A stretch of DNA of 16,371 nucleotides from CAZGSG01 sp964528095 (lineage in GTDB: Bacteria > Bacteroidota > Bacteroidia > Chitinophagales > Chitinophagaceae): positions 1 through 16,371 of the forward strand of contig CAZGSG010000117.1 of the NCBI GenBank assembly GCA_964528095.1, written 5' to 3'. Both the position numbers and the translations under genes were made by a program. This document shows, one piece after another, positions 7,501 to 13,670 of the stretch (position 1 is its first letter; every line of letters starts with the position of its first letter). Under the pieces are notes generated by a model, which searched no databases, was not told the origin of the DNA, and saw only the letters and a program-made list of their open reading frames with translations.

Positions 7501-8472
7501 ATGAAATATTTTTTTCTATTCTTTATTCTGTTGGTGCTGGCGCCCGCATGTAAAAAAGAACCAGGTGCGAAGCCAATTGAGGTCATCCCTGGCTGGACGA
7601 TTTATACTACCAGTAATTCCATATTACCGGACAACCAGGTAAACGCGATAGCCATCGGGAAAAATGATACCAAATGGATCGGCACAGCGAATGGTCTTGC
7701 ACGTATTCAGGAGGGCAAATGGACGGTGTTCACTACCGGCAATAGTCCATTACCTTCTGGTTATATAACTTCGTTGGCAGTGGAAGAGAGCGGATTGGTT
7801 TGGGTAGGTACTGATAAAGGGCTTGCAAGTTATAACGGTGAGGTGTGGTCGGTCTACACAACACAAAACAGTGTGCTCGGCTATAACTGCATTTTATCCA
7901 TGATCTATGATGCGGGCCATAAGATCACTTATATAGGTACAGAAGGCGATTTGGTTAAAGTAGAAAATAAAAACCAGTTTACATTACTGGAAGACACGGG
8001 CAATCCCATACTCTCCCTGGCAACAGATAAGCATGGAGCGCTCTGGGTTGGCACATTTAATTATTTTGCTTTTGCAGGACGGATCAAAAAACTGGAAAAT
8101 GGTCTGTGGTCAGGATTCAGTCTTCCTGACCTTGGCTACCCTTCTGCGTTTCCGTATGCATTGGCGATAGATAAAAACAATCATGCGCTTGCGGTATTAT
8201 CAGGTACTTCATCAAAAACAGTTGCCCGGATCAATAATACTGTTTTTGAGGAAATAGCGGCACCGGAAAATGCAGGGGGTTTAAAAGCATTGTTGGTAGA
8301 AGGCGATAAGATATGGGTTGCGGGAAAATGTTTATCTGTTTTTGGTGATAAACAATCTCCGTGTTTGTCGATACCAGGAACGGATTCTCCGATTCAGGCT
8401 ATCGCGATAGATAGAAAGGGGTATAAATGGCTGGGTACATTTTATGGAGGAATCGCTGTTTATCATGAGTAA
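7501..8472 (+). CDS. Beta-propeller lipoprotein with two-component-regulator-propeller-like repeats
   Basis: A 323-residue predicted lipoprotein: a hydrophobic signal (MKYFFLFFILLVLAPAC) ends at Cys17, followed by KKEP. The lipobox APAC is relaxed. The body is a set of propeller blades like those of two-component regulator propeller (Reg_prop) sensors: VNAIAIGKNDTKWIGTANGLARI, ITSLAVEESGLVWVGTDKGLASY, ILSLATDKHGALWVGTFNYF, and a final IQAIAIDRKGYKWLGTFYGGIAVY. Each is the pattern 'I..I..D..G..W.GT..GL', with WTIYTTSNS-like strands between. Unlike hybrid two-component sensors it has no kinase or transmembrane output, so it is probably a free envelope-anchored binding protein. No partner gene is adjacent; a hairpin lies just before its start. 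The function is not known. Confidence 0.85.
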   Translation: MKYFFLFFILLVLAPACKKEPGAKPIEVIPGWTIYTTSNSILPDNQVNAIAIGKNDTKWIGTANGLARIQEGKWTVFTTGNSPLPSGYITSLAVEESGLVWVGTDKGLASYNGEVWSVYTTQNSVLGYNCILSMIYDAGHKITYIGTEGDLVKVENKNQFTLLEDTGNPILSLATDKHGALWVGTFNYFAFAGRIKKLENGLWSGFSLPDLGYPSAFPYALAIDKNNHALAVLSGTSSKTVARINNTVFEEIAAPENAGGLKALLVEGDKIWVAGKCLSVFGDKQSPCLSIPGTDSPIQAIAIDRKGYKWLGTFYGGIAVYHE

Positions 8473-8886
8473 TATGCGGGAGGCTGTTTGGCGGTGAAAT
8501 AACATTTACTTTTTTGTATCTAAAAATATGAGTAAGAGATTTCACAAAGAGCAAAGGAGATAAGGAGCTATAGAGAATCTATTTTACCTGATCGTTCTTT
8601 ATATTATTGGAGGTATGACCTAAAGAGAATTTTCACTATGTGAAAACGGTTGGCCGCTGTGAATTATCGCTCGCCCTGGTTACCTATCTGTCGAACATCC
8701 TAGAATAACAGACATAGGTCATACTTATTAGTCATTTTCACGTAGTGAAAATTTTCCTTAGCTTATTCATTCATACAAATAAAGAATCTACAAATAATTG
8801 ACCAGCCCCTTAGCTCATTACCTCCTTTGCTCTTTGTGAAATCTCTCACCGGTATTTTCAGTTCACAAGCAGGAAGTGCATCTGCC
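8473..8886. other. Intergenic region largely occupied by an inverted-repeat element
   Basis: No coding frame is convincing in these 414 bp. The element at 8535-8846 accounts for three quarters of it. The 60 bp before it are AT-rich and featureless, and the 40 bp after it lead straight into the stop codon of the minus-strand gene at 8887. Confidence 0.6.
8535..8846. repeat. ~312-bp MITE-like element with 35-bp terminal inverted repeats and nested palindromes
   Basis: Terminal inverted repeats 8535-8569 and 8812-8846 match at 33 of 35 positions (outer end AGAGATTTCACAAAGAGC). Inside are a second perfect 10-bp inverted pair, GTATGACCTA (8613-8622) and TAGGTCATAC (8715-8724), and two copies of TTTTCAC-N3-GTGAAAA (8630-8646 and 8735-8751). 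A looser pair, CCTATCTGT and ACAGACATAGG, lies near the centre. The nesting is roughly symmetrical about 8690. There is no open frame or transposase, and I could not find a clear target-site duplication. It is best explained as a non-autonomous mobile or dispersed intergenic repeat, able to fold as RNA or extrude as a cruciform. Confidence 0.7.
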
Positions 8887-9138
8887 CTATTCAGTTATTC
8901 TCCGGGACCGCAATCCTTTTGCCTTTTCCATACCGCTTTCGGTCAACAGCACCAGGGTAACCGGTGAAGGTTTGACGAGGATATATTGTTCGCGCTCCAG
9001 GTCCTCCAGGTGGCTGGGTTCCCAGCTCCCCTGCAGCCGCAATACGATTTCACGAACGCTGCAGTGATAAAGAAAGGGATGGGGATCATCTTTAACAATG
9101 TCATACAAAACGTCCAGTAGTTTAAACCTATCCTCCAT
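8887..9138 (-). CDS. Small conserved-looking hypothetical protein, winged-helix-like
   Basis: An 83-residue soluble protein. It starts at ATG 9138 with a fair Shine-Dalgarno (AGGA) about 7 nt upstream. The first half is helical (MEDRFKLLDVLYDIVKDD). The second reads like a winged-helix: REIVLRLQGSWEPSHLEDLEREQYILVKPSP (29-59), then VTLVLLTESGMEKAKGL (60-76), that is, a helix, a 'leucine-x2-glutamate-x2-glutamine-tyrosine-isoleucine' wing entry and the final 'LT..G...A' turn. MarR/PadR-like or restriction-system wHTH proteins end this way, but there are no obvious basic DNA-contact residues in the expected recognition helix, so binding of DNA is unproven. I do not recognise the family by name. 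Its stop codon lies 40 bp from the inverted-repeat element. Confidence 0.7.
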   Translation of the reverse strand: MEDRFKLLDVLYDIVKDDPHPFLYHCSVREIVLRLQGSWEPSHLEDLEREQYILVKPSPVTLVLLTESGMEKAKGLRSRRITE

Positions 9139-9525
9139 ATTATTCCTGGTTATGCCTGTGCTTTGAATCGGTCAGCTATTTTTCAACAGGATTGCCGGGG
9201 TTAATCGAACCCTTATTCGCTCAATAAAAAAGGGCCGCATAGAAATGCACCCCGTTTTTAAAATTCCAATATCCTATGAAAAACCAGGACGAAGCTACAG
9301 CCAATCAATACAGGAGTCAATACCATTTTTAGGGTATTTATTTGACAGAACGGCAATTGGGGCGGACAGGCAAACAGCCGAAACTAATCCAGGCCTCTTT
9401 GAAACTCCCTAATTGTTTATACCTCGCAAAGAAATCCGTTCCTGTCAGCGCAGAAAAGCCTGTAAACTAGCAGCTTTACCTATTTTCGAAGAATAATCAG
9501 GATCGTTCTGATTAAATGAAAATCG
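9139..9525. other. Intergenic region between the hypothetical protein and the ECF sigma promoter
   Basis: About 390 bp without a convincing gene. I see a small inverted repeat, AATACC (9319-9324) with GGTATT, an A-run, and a 55-codon open frame (9245-9412) with no supporting features. Promoters for both flanking genes should lie here, but only the ECF-type one at its right edge is recognisable. Confidence 0.5.
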
Positions 9526-9556
9526 CTGCAACATTTCCATTTGTCACCTGTCTAAT
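9526..9556 (+). promoter_or_regulatory. ECF-type promoter of the sigma factor gene (probable autoregulation)
   Basis: CTGCAACA (9526-9533), 12 nt, ACCTGTCTAAT (9546-9556). The same two blocks with exactly the same gap recur at 10615-10645. GCAAC/GTCTAA pairs at about 16-nt separation are the usual geometry of -35/-10 elements used by ECF sigma factors. The -10 block ends only 6 nt before the ATG at 9563, so the transcript would start at or next to the start codon. Confidence 0.75.
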
Positions 9557-9562
9557 AACAAA

Positions 9563-10171
9563 ATGAGTCGTCCGCCGGAAAATAATTCGACAGATCGTTA
9601 TTTGGTTGAAAAAATAGTACGTGGTGACAATCATGCTTTTACCGAGATCATTAAACAAACGGAGGGCCTGGTTGCGCAGGTGGTTTTCAAGATGATCACT
9701 CATCCCGCTGACCGCAAAGACATTGTACAGGATATCTATCTAAAGGCATTTAAAAACCTACCCGGCTTTAAGTTCGAAGCAAAACTCTCTACCTGGATCG
9801 GGCGGATCGCTTATAATACCTGTATCAACTACCTTGAAAAAAAGAAACTGGTACTGGCTGGTCTCCCGGGACAGACAGCAGGCGATTTTCCCGGGGAAAC
9901 GCATTCGGGGATGCTTCATGAAAAAACAGGGAATGAAACAGAAAGGATTTTCTCAAAAAAAGAACTTGCTGTTATATTAAGCAGGGAAATCGACAAGCTC
10001 CCTCCTGTTTATAAAACCCTGATCGTTTTATATCACCAGGAAGAAATAAGTTATAATGAAATTGCGCAGATAACCGGGCTACCCGAAGGAACCGTGAAGA
10101 ACTACCTGTTTCGCGCGAGGAAACTATTGAAAGAAAATATTTTAGTAAGTTATAAAAGAGAAGAACTATGA
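9563..10171 (+). CDS. ECF (sigma-70 family group 4) RNA polymerase sigma factor
   Basis: A 202-residue sigma factor with only regions 2 and 4. Region 2 covers about residues 24-95: core-binding DRKDIVQDIYLKAFKNLPGF (50-69), then promoter-melting/-10 recognition STWIGRIAYNTCINYLEKKK (76-95). A variable linker with Gly/Thr/Glu follows. Region 4 is about 134-192: LPPVYKTLIVLYHQEEISYNEIAQITGLPEGTVKNYLFRARKLLKE, a helix-turn-helix that reads the -35. Length is normal. The stop codon overlaps the next gene's start (ATGA at 10168), and that gene encodes a likely anti-sigma factor, so the pair is translationally coupled. A promoter shared with a downstream gene suggests the factor activates its own transcription. 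The inducing signal is unknown. Confidence 0.95.
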   Translation: MSRPPENNSTDRYLVEKIVRGDNHAFTEIIKQTEGLVAQVVFKMITHPADRKDIVQDIYLKAFKNLPGFKFEAKLSTWIGRIAYNTCINYLEKKKLVLAGLPGQTAGDFPGETHSGMLHEKTGNETERIFSKKELAVILSREIDKLPPVYKTLIVLYHQEEISYNEIAQITGLPEGTVKNYLFRARKLLKENILVSYKREEL

Positions 10172-10608
10172 GCTCAACACATCTTACAGCAACGCAGCTA
10201 CAACAATATGCCGAAGACGGTGCTGTTATTGATAACGTAGCGACCGAACACCTGTACACATGTGAATCATGCAGCGCCGAACTGGCTAATTACCGGTTAT
10301 TATTTGCCGAAATAAGGATAGTACAGCAACCTGTATTTGATTTTGACCTGTCAGCATTGATCATAAAAAAACTGCCGGCTACAAAACCCGCGATCAAATG
10401 GGCTGCAATCTGGATAGCCGTACTGACTGCTTTCTGCGTGGCGATACCGCTTATTATCTTCAGAGACTATTTCATTTATATGTTTAAAGGAGCATCGGTT
10501 ATCCTTATTTATTTAATTATACCCGTAGCAACCTGTGTAATAATGCTGCAGGTGATGGAATCAGTTAATAGTTATAAAAAGAAAATGGACGCGCTCAATT
10601 TTTATTGA
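10168..10608 (+). CDS. Probable membrane anti-sigma factor (HxxxCxxC zinc-site type)
   Basis: A 146-residue protein whose start overlaps the sigma gene by 4 bp. Its cytoplasmic N-terminus carries H28-LYT-C32-ES-C35, the HxxxCxxC core of zinc-binding anti-sigma (ZAS/zf-HC2) domains, followed by a helix (SAELANYRLLFAEIRIV) of the type that wraps the cognate sigma factor. Two transmembrane helices follow: about 77-98 (IKWAAIWIAVLTAFCVAIPLII) and 108-130 (GASVILIYLIIPVATCVIMLQVM), then a short Lys-rich tail. Two-helix membrane topology means that release would depend on an envelope signal, perhaps by proteolysis. The neighbour relation and motif make the assignment good, but inhibition of this particular sigma factor is inferred. 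Confidence 0.85.
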   Translation: MSSTHLTATQLQQYAEDGAVIDNVATEHLYTCESCSAELANYRLLFAEIRIVQQPVFDFDLSALIIKKLPATKPAIKWAAIWIAVLTAFCVAIPLIIFRDYFIYMFKGASVILIYLIIPVATCVIMLQVMESVNSYKKKMDALNFY

Positions 10609-10614
10609 CAAAAT

Positions 10615-10645
10615 CTGCAACAATTAATCAACCTACCTGTCTAAT
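10615..10645 (+). promoter_or_regulatory. Second copy of the ECF-type promoter, upstream of the small membrane protein gene
   Basis: CTGCAACA (10615-10622), 12 nt, ACCTGTCTAAT (10635-10645): both blocks and the gap are identical to the promoter of the sigma gene, while the spacer differs in sequence. Expected start near 10652; the ATG at 10666 has a good Shine-Dalgarno AGGAG (10656-10660). Confidence 0.75.
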
Positions 10646-10665
10646 CAGGTATAACAGGAGATAAA

Positions 10666-11097
10666 ATGAAAAAAATATTTGCTATCCTATCTTTTATGGC
10701 TGTTTCTTTTGCGGCCAATGCACAAAATGATTTTAATCCTTTCCTGGACAAAGAACTCTTCCAGGAAATGTTGCGTAGTGTAGTTGTTCTTATCCTGCTC
10801 TATCTTTTTACGACCTTTATCCTCTCGCTTATCCGAGTGCGGCTGGACAACCGTTTAAAAAAAGCAATACTTGAAAAACAAACACCGGAAAATATCATCG
10901 CCCAGCTATTACCTAAAAACAAAAACGAACAATTTGGTGCAATAAAATGGTTTTCGGTACTTACTGCCATTGGTATCGGGCTACTCGTGGTCAGCTTATT
11001 TCAACCACTGGGGTTTCATTCGGTGATCATTATGGTTTTTAGTGTGGCTATTGGGTTCCTGGGTTATTATTTTTTTATACGGGGGCTAAACAATTAA
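10666..11097 (+). CDS. Small exported/inner-membrane protein of unknown function, in the ECF regulon
   Basis: A 143-residue protein with an N-terminal signal-like segment (MKKIFAILSFMAVSFAANAQ; a plausible cleavage after ANA). Three more hydrophobic helices follow at about 37-57 (VVVLILLYLFTTFILSLIRVR), 95-112 (WFSVLTAIGIGLLVVSLF) and 118-137 (HSVIIMVFSVAIGFLGYYFF). Between the first two is a basic/amphipathic loop, RLDNRLKKAILEKQTPENIIAQLLPKNKNEQ, probably cytoplasmic. I do not recognise a named family and see no catalytic residues. A good Shine-Dalgarno and its own copy of the sigma-gene promoter indicate control by the upstream sigma factor, so it may be a stress-response or sensor component. 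The following gene begins 71 bp later and may be co-transcribed. Confidence 0.85.
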   Translation: MKKIFAILSFMAVSFAANAQNDFNPFLDKELFQEMLRSVVVLILLYLFTTFILSLIRVRLDNRLKKAILEKQTPENIIAQLLPKNKNEQFGAIKWFSVLTAIGIGLLVVSLFQPLGFHSVIIMVFSVAIGFLGYYFFIRGLNN

Positions 11098-11167
11098 ATC
11101 GTTTGTAAATAAGTTCCGGTAATGAACTCCGCATTTTTCATTCTCATTTCTACAAAAAACTACTATC

Positions 11168-11581
11168 ATGAAGCTTACTCATTTAATGCAAGCAGTTGTT
11201 ATTATCGGTCTCAGTATTTTCCTGGCGCTTCTTGTTACAAAAAAAAGCGATCACAGCATATCCATTACGGTAAAGGAATCCGGTTATAAATACAAATTGT
11301 CTGCCTCATACAATGCCGGCGAAAGCAGGCAGGTGAGTCAGTATATTGATGACTATCTTGAACAGGAACCTATTTTTAAAAACTCAACTGAACTGGATTC
11401 CAGGATTCTCCTGGATGATGGCACAAACTTCTATATCAAAGCTGCCCCCGGGAGGTTTTTACTAATAGCCGACAAAAGAGATAATTCCGCCCATTCTCTC
11501 CAAAAAATCAGACATATTACCGAAGTGATGAAGAAAGCTATCGCGGCAAGCGGTCCCTCAAACCCTAACGTAAATAACTAA
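11168..11581 (+). CDS. Small single-pass membrane-anchored protein of unknown function
   Basis: A 137-residue protein with one N-terminal hydrophobic segment (LMQAVVIIGLSIFLALLVT, about 6-24) that looks like an uncleaved anchor followed by KKSDHS. The remaining ~110 residues are soluble and presumably periplasmic: beta-strands SITVKESGYKYKLSASYNAG, then a helix/loop with acid residues (QYIDDYLEQEPIF), a strand pair (RILLDDGTNFYIKAAPGRFLLIAD) and a C-terminal amphipathic helix (LQKIRHITEVMKKAIAASG). I do not recognise it. It lies 71 bp after the previous gene with no promoter of its own that I can see, so it is plausibly the last gene of the ECF operon. No Shine-Dalgarno is obvious; the leader is AC-rich. 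Confidence 0.75.
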   Translation: MKLTHLMQAVVIIGLSIFLALLVTKKSDHSISITVKESGYKYKLSASYNAGESRQVSQYIDDYLEQEPIFKNSTELDSRILLDDGTNFYIKAAPGRFLLIADKRDNSAHSLQKIRHITEVMKKAIAASGPSNPNVNN

Positions 11582-11624
11582 GTTATTAGCCGCATGCCCG
11601 CGCACAAGCGCAATGGTTTTTCCG

Positions 11625-11654
11625 GGTATTTTTTACCGATCAGTAAAAAATACC
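11625..11654. repeat. Perfect 12-bp inverted repeat between the ECF operon and the AraC-type gene
   Basis: GGTATTTTTTAC (11625-11636) and GTAAAAAATACC (11643-11654) around a 6-nt loop. It could be a terminator for the upstream operon, but no T-run follows the hairpin. Equally it could be an operator dyad for the AraC gene, whose -7 element begins 44 bp further on. Confidence 0.6.
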
Positions 11655-11697
11655 ATAATCCGGGGAAATAGTGCAAGTGCCGGCTTTAAGACTATTG

Positions 11698-11705
11698 TAC
11701 TTTTG
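11698..11705 (+). promoter_or_regulatory. Bacteroidota-type -7 element (TACTTTTG) for the AraC-family gene
   Basis: TACTTTTG is a full match to TAnnTTTG. It ends only 8 bp before the ATG at 11714, so the leader would be just a few nucleotides. No -33 element is clear. Confidence 0.55.
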
Positions 11706-11713
11706 CTATTGAT

Positions 11714-12607
11714 ATGGCAAAAGATAAATTACCTGTTTACTCAATTTGTACGATTAAGGGAAATGATAATAGCCCTGAAGAGTTTATGGTGTCTCGTTTT
11801 GGCGAATACCTGAGCAAAAGAGGTTATTTATTTCAACCACATGGTCATTCTTTTTACCACCTTGTTTTTTTTACAAAGGGAGCGGGTAAACAGAGTATTG
11901 ATTTTTCGAACTTCCCCGTTAAACCCGGCCAGGTTTATTTTATGAATCCCGGCCAGGTACATAACTGGCAGTTCAAAGGAGAAACAGATGGTTATATTAT
12001 CAACTTCTCCAATGATTTTTTTGACGACCTGATTTCCGGTCCTTCTTACCTGGATGATTTCAATTTCTTCAGCGGGCACTACGAAGACCAGGTGATACAA
12101 TTATCACCATCAACACAAGAAACAGTAAAGGAACTATTTGAAAAAATTATTTCTGAATCGGAAACAAAGAAAAACCGGTCGGCAGATATGATCCGTACGC
12201 TGTTGATACAGCTTTTTATTATTGTCAGCAGGGAAACAGAAGCAGGTGCGGGCCATAAGAAACCAAAACAGGGATACCTGGTATTGAAAAATTTTCAAAA
12301 ACTCGTGAATGAACATTTTTTAACGCATAAACTTCCCAGCGAGTTTGCAGGTATGCTGTATGTGACCCCCAATTACCTGAACGCCCTCAGTAAGGACCTG
12401 CTGGGCAAATCAGCGGGTGAGGTGATACGGGAACGGATCATTCTGGAAGCAAAACGAATGTTGGTCAATGCAGACCTAAGTATATCGGGTATCGCCTGGC
12501 ACCTGAATTTCCAGGATAATTCCTATTTCACAAAATTCTTTAAAAAATATGCAGGCAAAACACCAGAGGAGTTCAGGAAGGAATATCATATAGGGTTGAC
12601 TACCTGA
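11714..12607 (+). CDS. AraC-family transcriptional regulator with N-terminal cupin
   Basis: A 297-residue DNA-binding regulator. The N-terminal cupin-like sensing domain (about 25-115) has PHGHSFYHL (42-50) and PGQVYFMNPGQVHNW (71-85), whose His residues (43, 45, 83) form the usual pocket. A helical linker follows (137-185). The C-terminal AraC/XylS domain (about 192-293) has two helix-turn-helices: SEFAGMLYVTPNYLNALSKDLLGKSAGEVIRERIILEAKRML (209-250) and SISGIAWHLNFQDNSYFTKFFKKYAGKTPEEFRKEY (256-291), both close to family consensus. The inducer cannot be told. It is in an isolated position: a 12-bp inverted repeat and a -7 element precede it, and a two-tier stem-loop follows before the DUF983 gene. 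Its target could be that gene or a distant one. Confidence 0.93.
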   Translation: MAKDKLPVYSICTIKGNDNSPEEFMVSRFGEYLSKRGYLFQPHGHSFYHLVFFTKGAGKQSIDFSNFPVKPGQVYFMNPGQVHNWQFKGETDGYIINFSNDFFDDLISGPSYLDDFNFFSGHYEDQVIQLSPSTQETVKELFEKIISESETKKNRSADMIRTLLIQLFIIVSRETEAGAGHKKPKQGYLVLKNFQKLVNEHFLTHKLPSEFAGMLYVTPNYLNALSKDLLGKSAGEVIRERIILEAKRMLVNADLSISGIAWHLNFQDNSYFTKFFKKYAGKTPEEFRKEYHIGLTT

Positions 12608-12662
12608 CTCAGGTTGCCGGCTGTGTAATGCAAAAGCATTCTAAATAGCTGATGCACCTGAG
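12608..12662. repeat. Two-tier stem-loop between the AraC-family gene and the DUF983 gene
   Basis: An outer pair CTCAGGT (12608-12614) / ACCTGAG (12656-12662) encloses an inner hairpin AATGC-AAAA-GCATT (12627-12640). The outer stem can be prolonged with bulges (GC/GCT segments). It begins one base after the AraC stop codon. It has no terminal T-run, so it could be an RNA structure in a read-through transcript, or a weak terminator. Confidence 0.5.
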
Positions 12663-12683
12663 ATAACTATTAAATGAACATTT

Positions 12684-13145
12684 ATGTGTGCAGCAAAAAA
12701 AGAACAAAACAGCGAACTGATACTCAGTATTCTTCAAAACAAATGTACCCGCTGCAGGCAGGGACGGATTTTCCTTTCCAAAAATCCATATGATTTCAAA
12801 AACATGATGAAGATGCCGGCTAATTGCGAAGTATGCGGGCAGGCTTTTGAACCAGAGGTTGGGTTTTATTATGGTACCGGTTATGTTAGTTACGCGTTAT
12901 CGATTATGATCTGTGTAGCGAGTCTTATACTATGGATTTTATTAATCGGGATCTCACTTGGCGACAATCGCTTTTTCTGGTGGATGGGTGTGAACGCGGT
13001 ACTGTTGCTGATCCTGCAGCCATTGCTGATGCGTATTTCCCGTACTATATGGCTTGCCTTCTTTGTACATTATAATCCTAATTGGCGTACAGAAGCTCCC
13101 GGTATTGCTGAACGGACTAATCCACAAATGAAAAACGACTGGTAA
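12684..13145 (+). CDS. DUF983 family membrane protein
   Basis: A 153-residue protein matching the DUF983 pattern. The cytoplasmic N-terminal part has two Cys pairs: C21-TR-C24 (NKCTRCRQGRIF, 20-30) and C48-EV-C51 (NCEVCGQAFEPEVGFYYGTGYVSY, 47-70). These are likely a zinc-ribbon-like metal site. Two transmembrane helices follow, about 70-91 (YALSIMICVASLILWILLIGI) and 97-116 (FFWWMGVNAVLLLILQPLLM), then the family's RISRTIWLAFFVHYNP (117-132). Function of the family is unknown; members are often encoded near cytochrome oxidase genes, which are not seen here. It lies 76 bp downstream of the AraC-family gene on the same strand and ends in front of the bidirectional hairpin at 13181. Confidence 0.9.
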   Translation: MCAAKKEQNSELILSILQNKCTRCRQGRIFLSKNPYDFKNMMKMPANCEVCGQAFEPEVGFYYGTGYVSYALSIMICVASLILWILLIGISLGDNRFFWWMGVNAVLLLILQPLLMRISRTIWLAFFVHYNPNWRTEAPGIAERTNPQMKNDW

Positions 13146-13180
13146 TACAGGCTATCCGGTTTGTAAGGATTTTTATTAAA

Positions 13181-13217
13181 AAAGCGGCATCGGTATGTTT
13201 TACACCAATGCCGCTTT
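13181..13217. terminator. Bidirectional terminator between DUF983 and cytochrome c genes
   Basis: The stem AAAGCGGCAT (13181-13190) pairs with ATGCCGCTTT (13208-13217). After one mismatch, GGT/ACC extends it. The GC-rich stem has an A-rich left flank (T-rich on the minus transcript) and T's at the right base. It lies 35 bp after DUF983 and 34 bp from the cytochrome c stop. Confidence 0.85.
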
Positions 13218-13250
13218 CCATAAAATCAGGCCCTCCTTATGAAGTGCCTT

Positions 13251-13655
13251 TTATTTTGTTTTTGCTCTTACAAATTTCACGTCACCTACAGTAACTGCAG
13301 TCGCTTTATTATTAAAACTATTGCGTACATACGTAAGCACATCTGCAATCTGCTGATCCGTAAGATAATTGAATGGGGCCATCGTGTTGGTATATGACTC
13401 TCCGTCGATATCCTCATGCGTATTCATTCCCTTTAAAATTACCTGTATAAGCCTGGTCTTGCTTCCCAGCACATAAGAGGTTTTTTCAAGGGGAGGATTA
13501 AGATTGGGAACGCCGCCTCCATCCACCTGGTGACAAGCCATACAATAAGTAGCATAGATTTTTTTCCCTCTTTCCATTGTTGCTTTATCCGGCTGCGTAG
13601 ACATCATCAATATACCCGCTATCGAAAAACAAGGGATCAGAAACATTCTTTTCAT
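13251..13655 (-). CDS. Small exported class I cytochrome c
   Basis: A 134-residue periplasmic electron carrier. It has a signal peptide (MKRMFLIPCFSIAGILMMST), then RGKKIYATYCMACHQVDGGGVPNLNPPL (29-56), where C38-MA-C41-H42 is the haem-attachment and axial-His motif. Met92 in TNTMAPF is the probable sixth haem ligand, and YLTDQQIADVLTYVRNSF (97-114) is the terminal helix of single-haem cytochromes c. Start ATG 13655 has AGGAAG just upstream. It lies only 15 bp after the sugar dehydrogenase gene on the same strand, so the two form an operon, and it probably takes electrons from that enzyme's PQQ towards the respiratory chain. Confidence 0.93.
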   Translation of the reverse strand: MKRMFLIPCFSIAGILMMSTQPDKATMERGKKIYATYCMACHQVDGGGVPNLNPPLEKTSYVLGSKTRLIQVILKGMNTHEDIDGESYTNTMAPFNYLTDQQIADVLTYVRNSFNNKATAVTVGDVKFVRAKTK

Positions 13656-13670
13656 CTTCCTGCTTAATTT

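Noticed and set aside
9197..9212. GGGGTTAATCGAACCC resembles a tRNA T-arm on the minus strand
   Set aside because: The expected 5-bp stem and 7-nt loop do not fit, and no acceptor, D or anticodon arms are found around it.
9245..9412. 55-codon open frame on the plus strand starting MHPVFKIPISYEKPGRS
   Set aside because: No Shine-Dalgarno, no recognisable motif and no coupling to neighbours; a chance frame is at least as likely.
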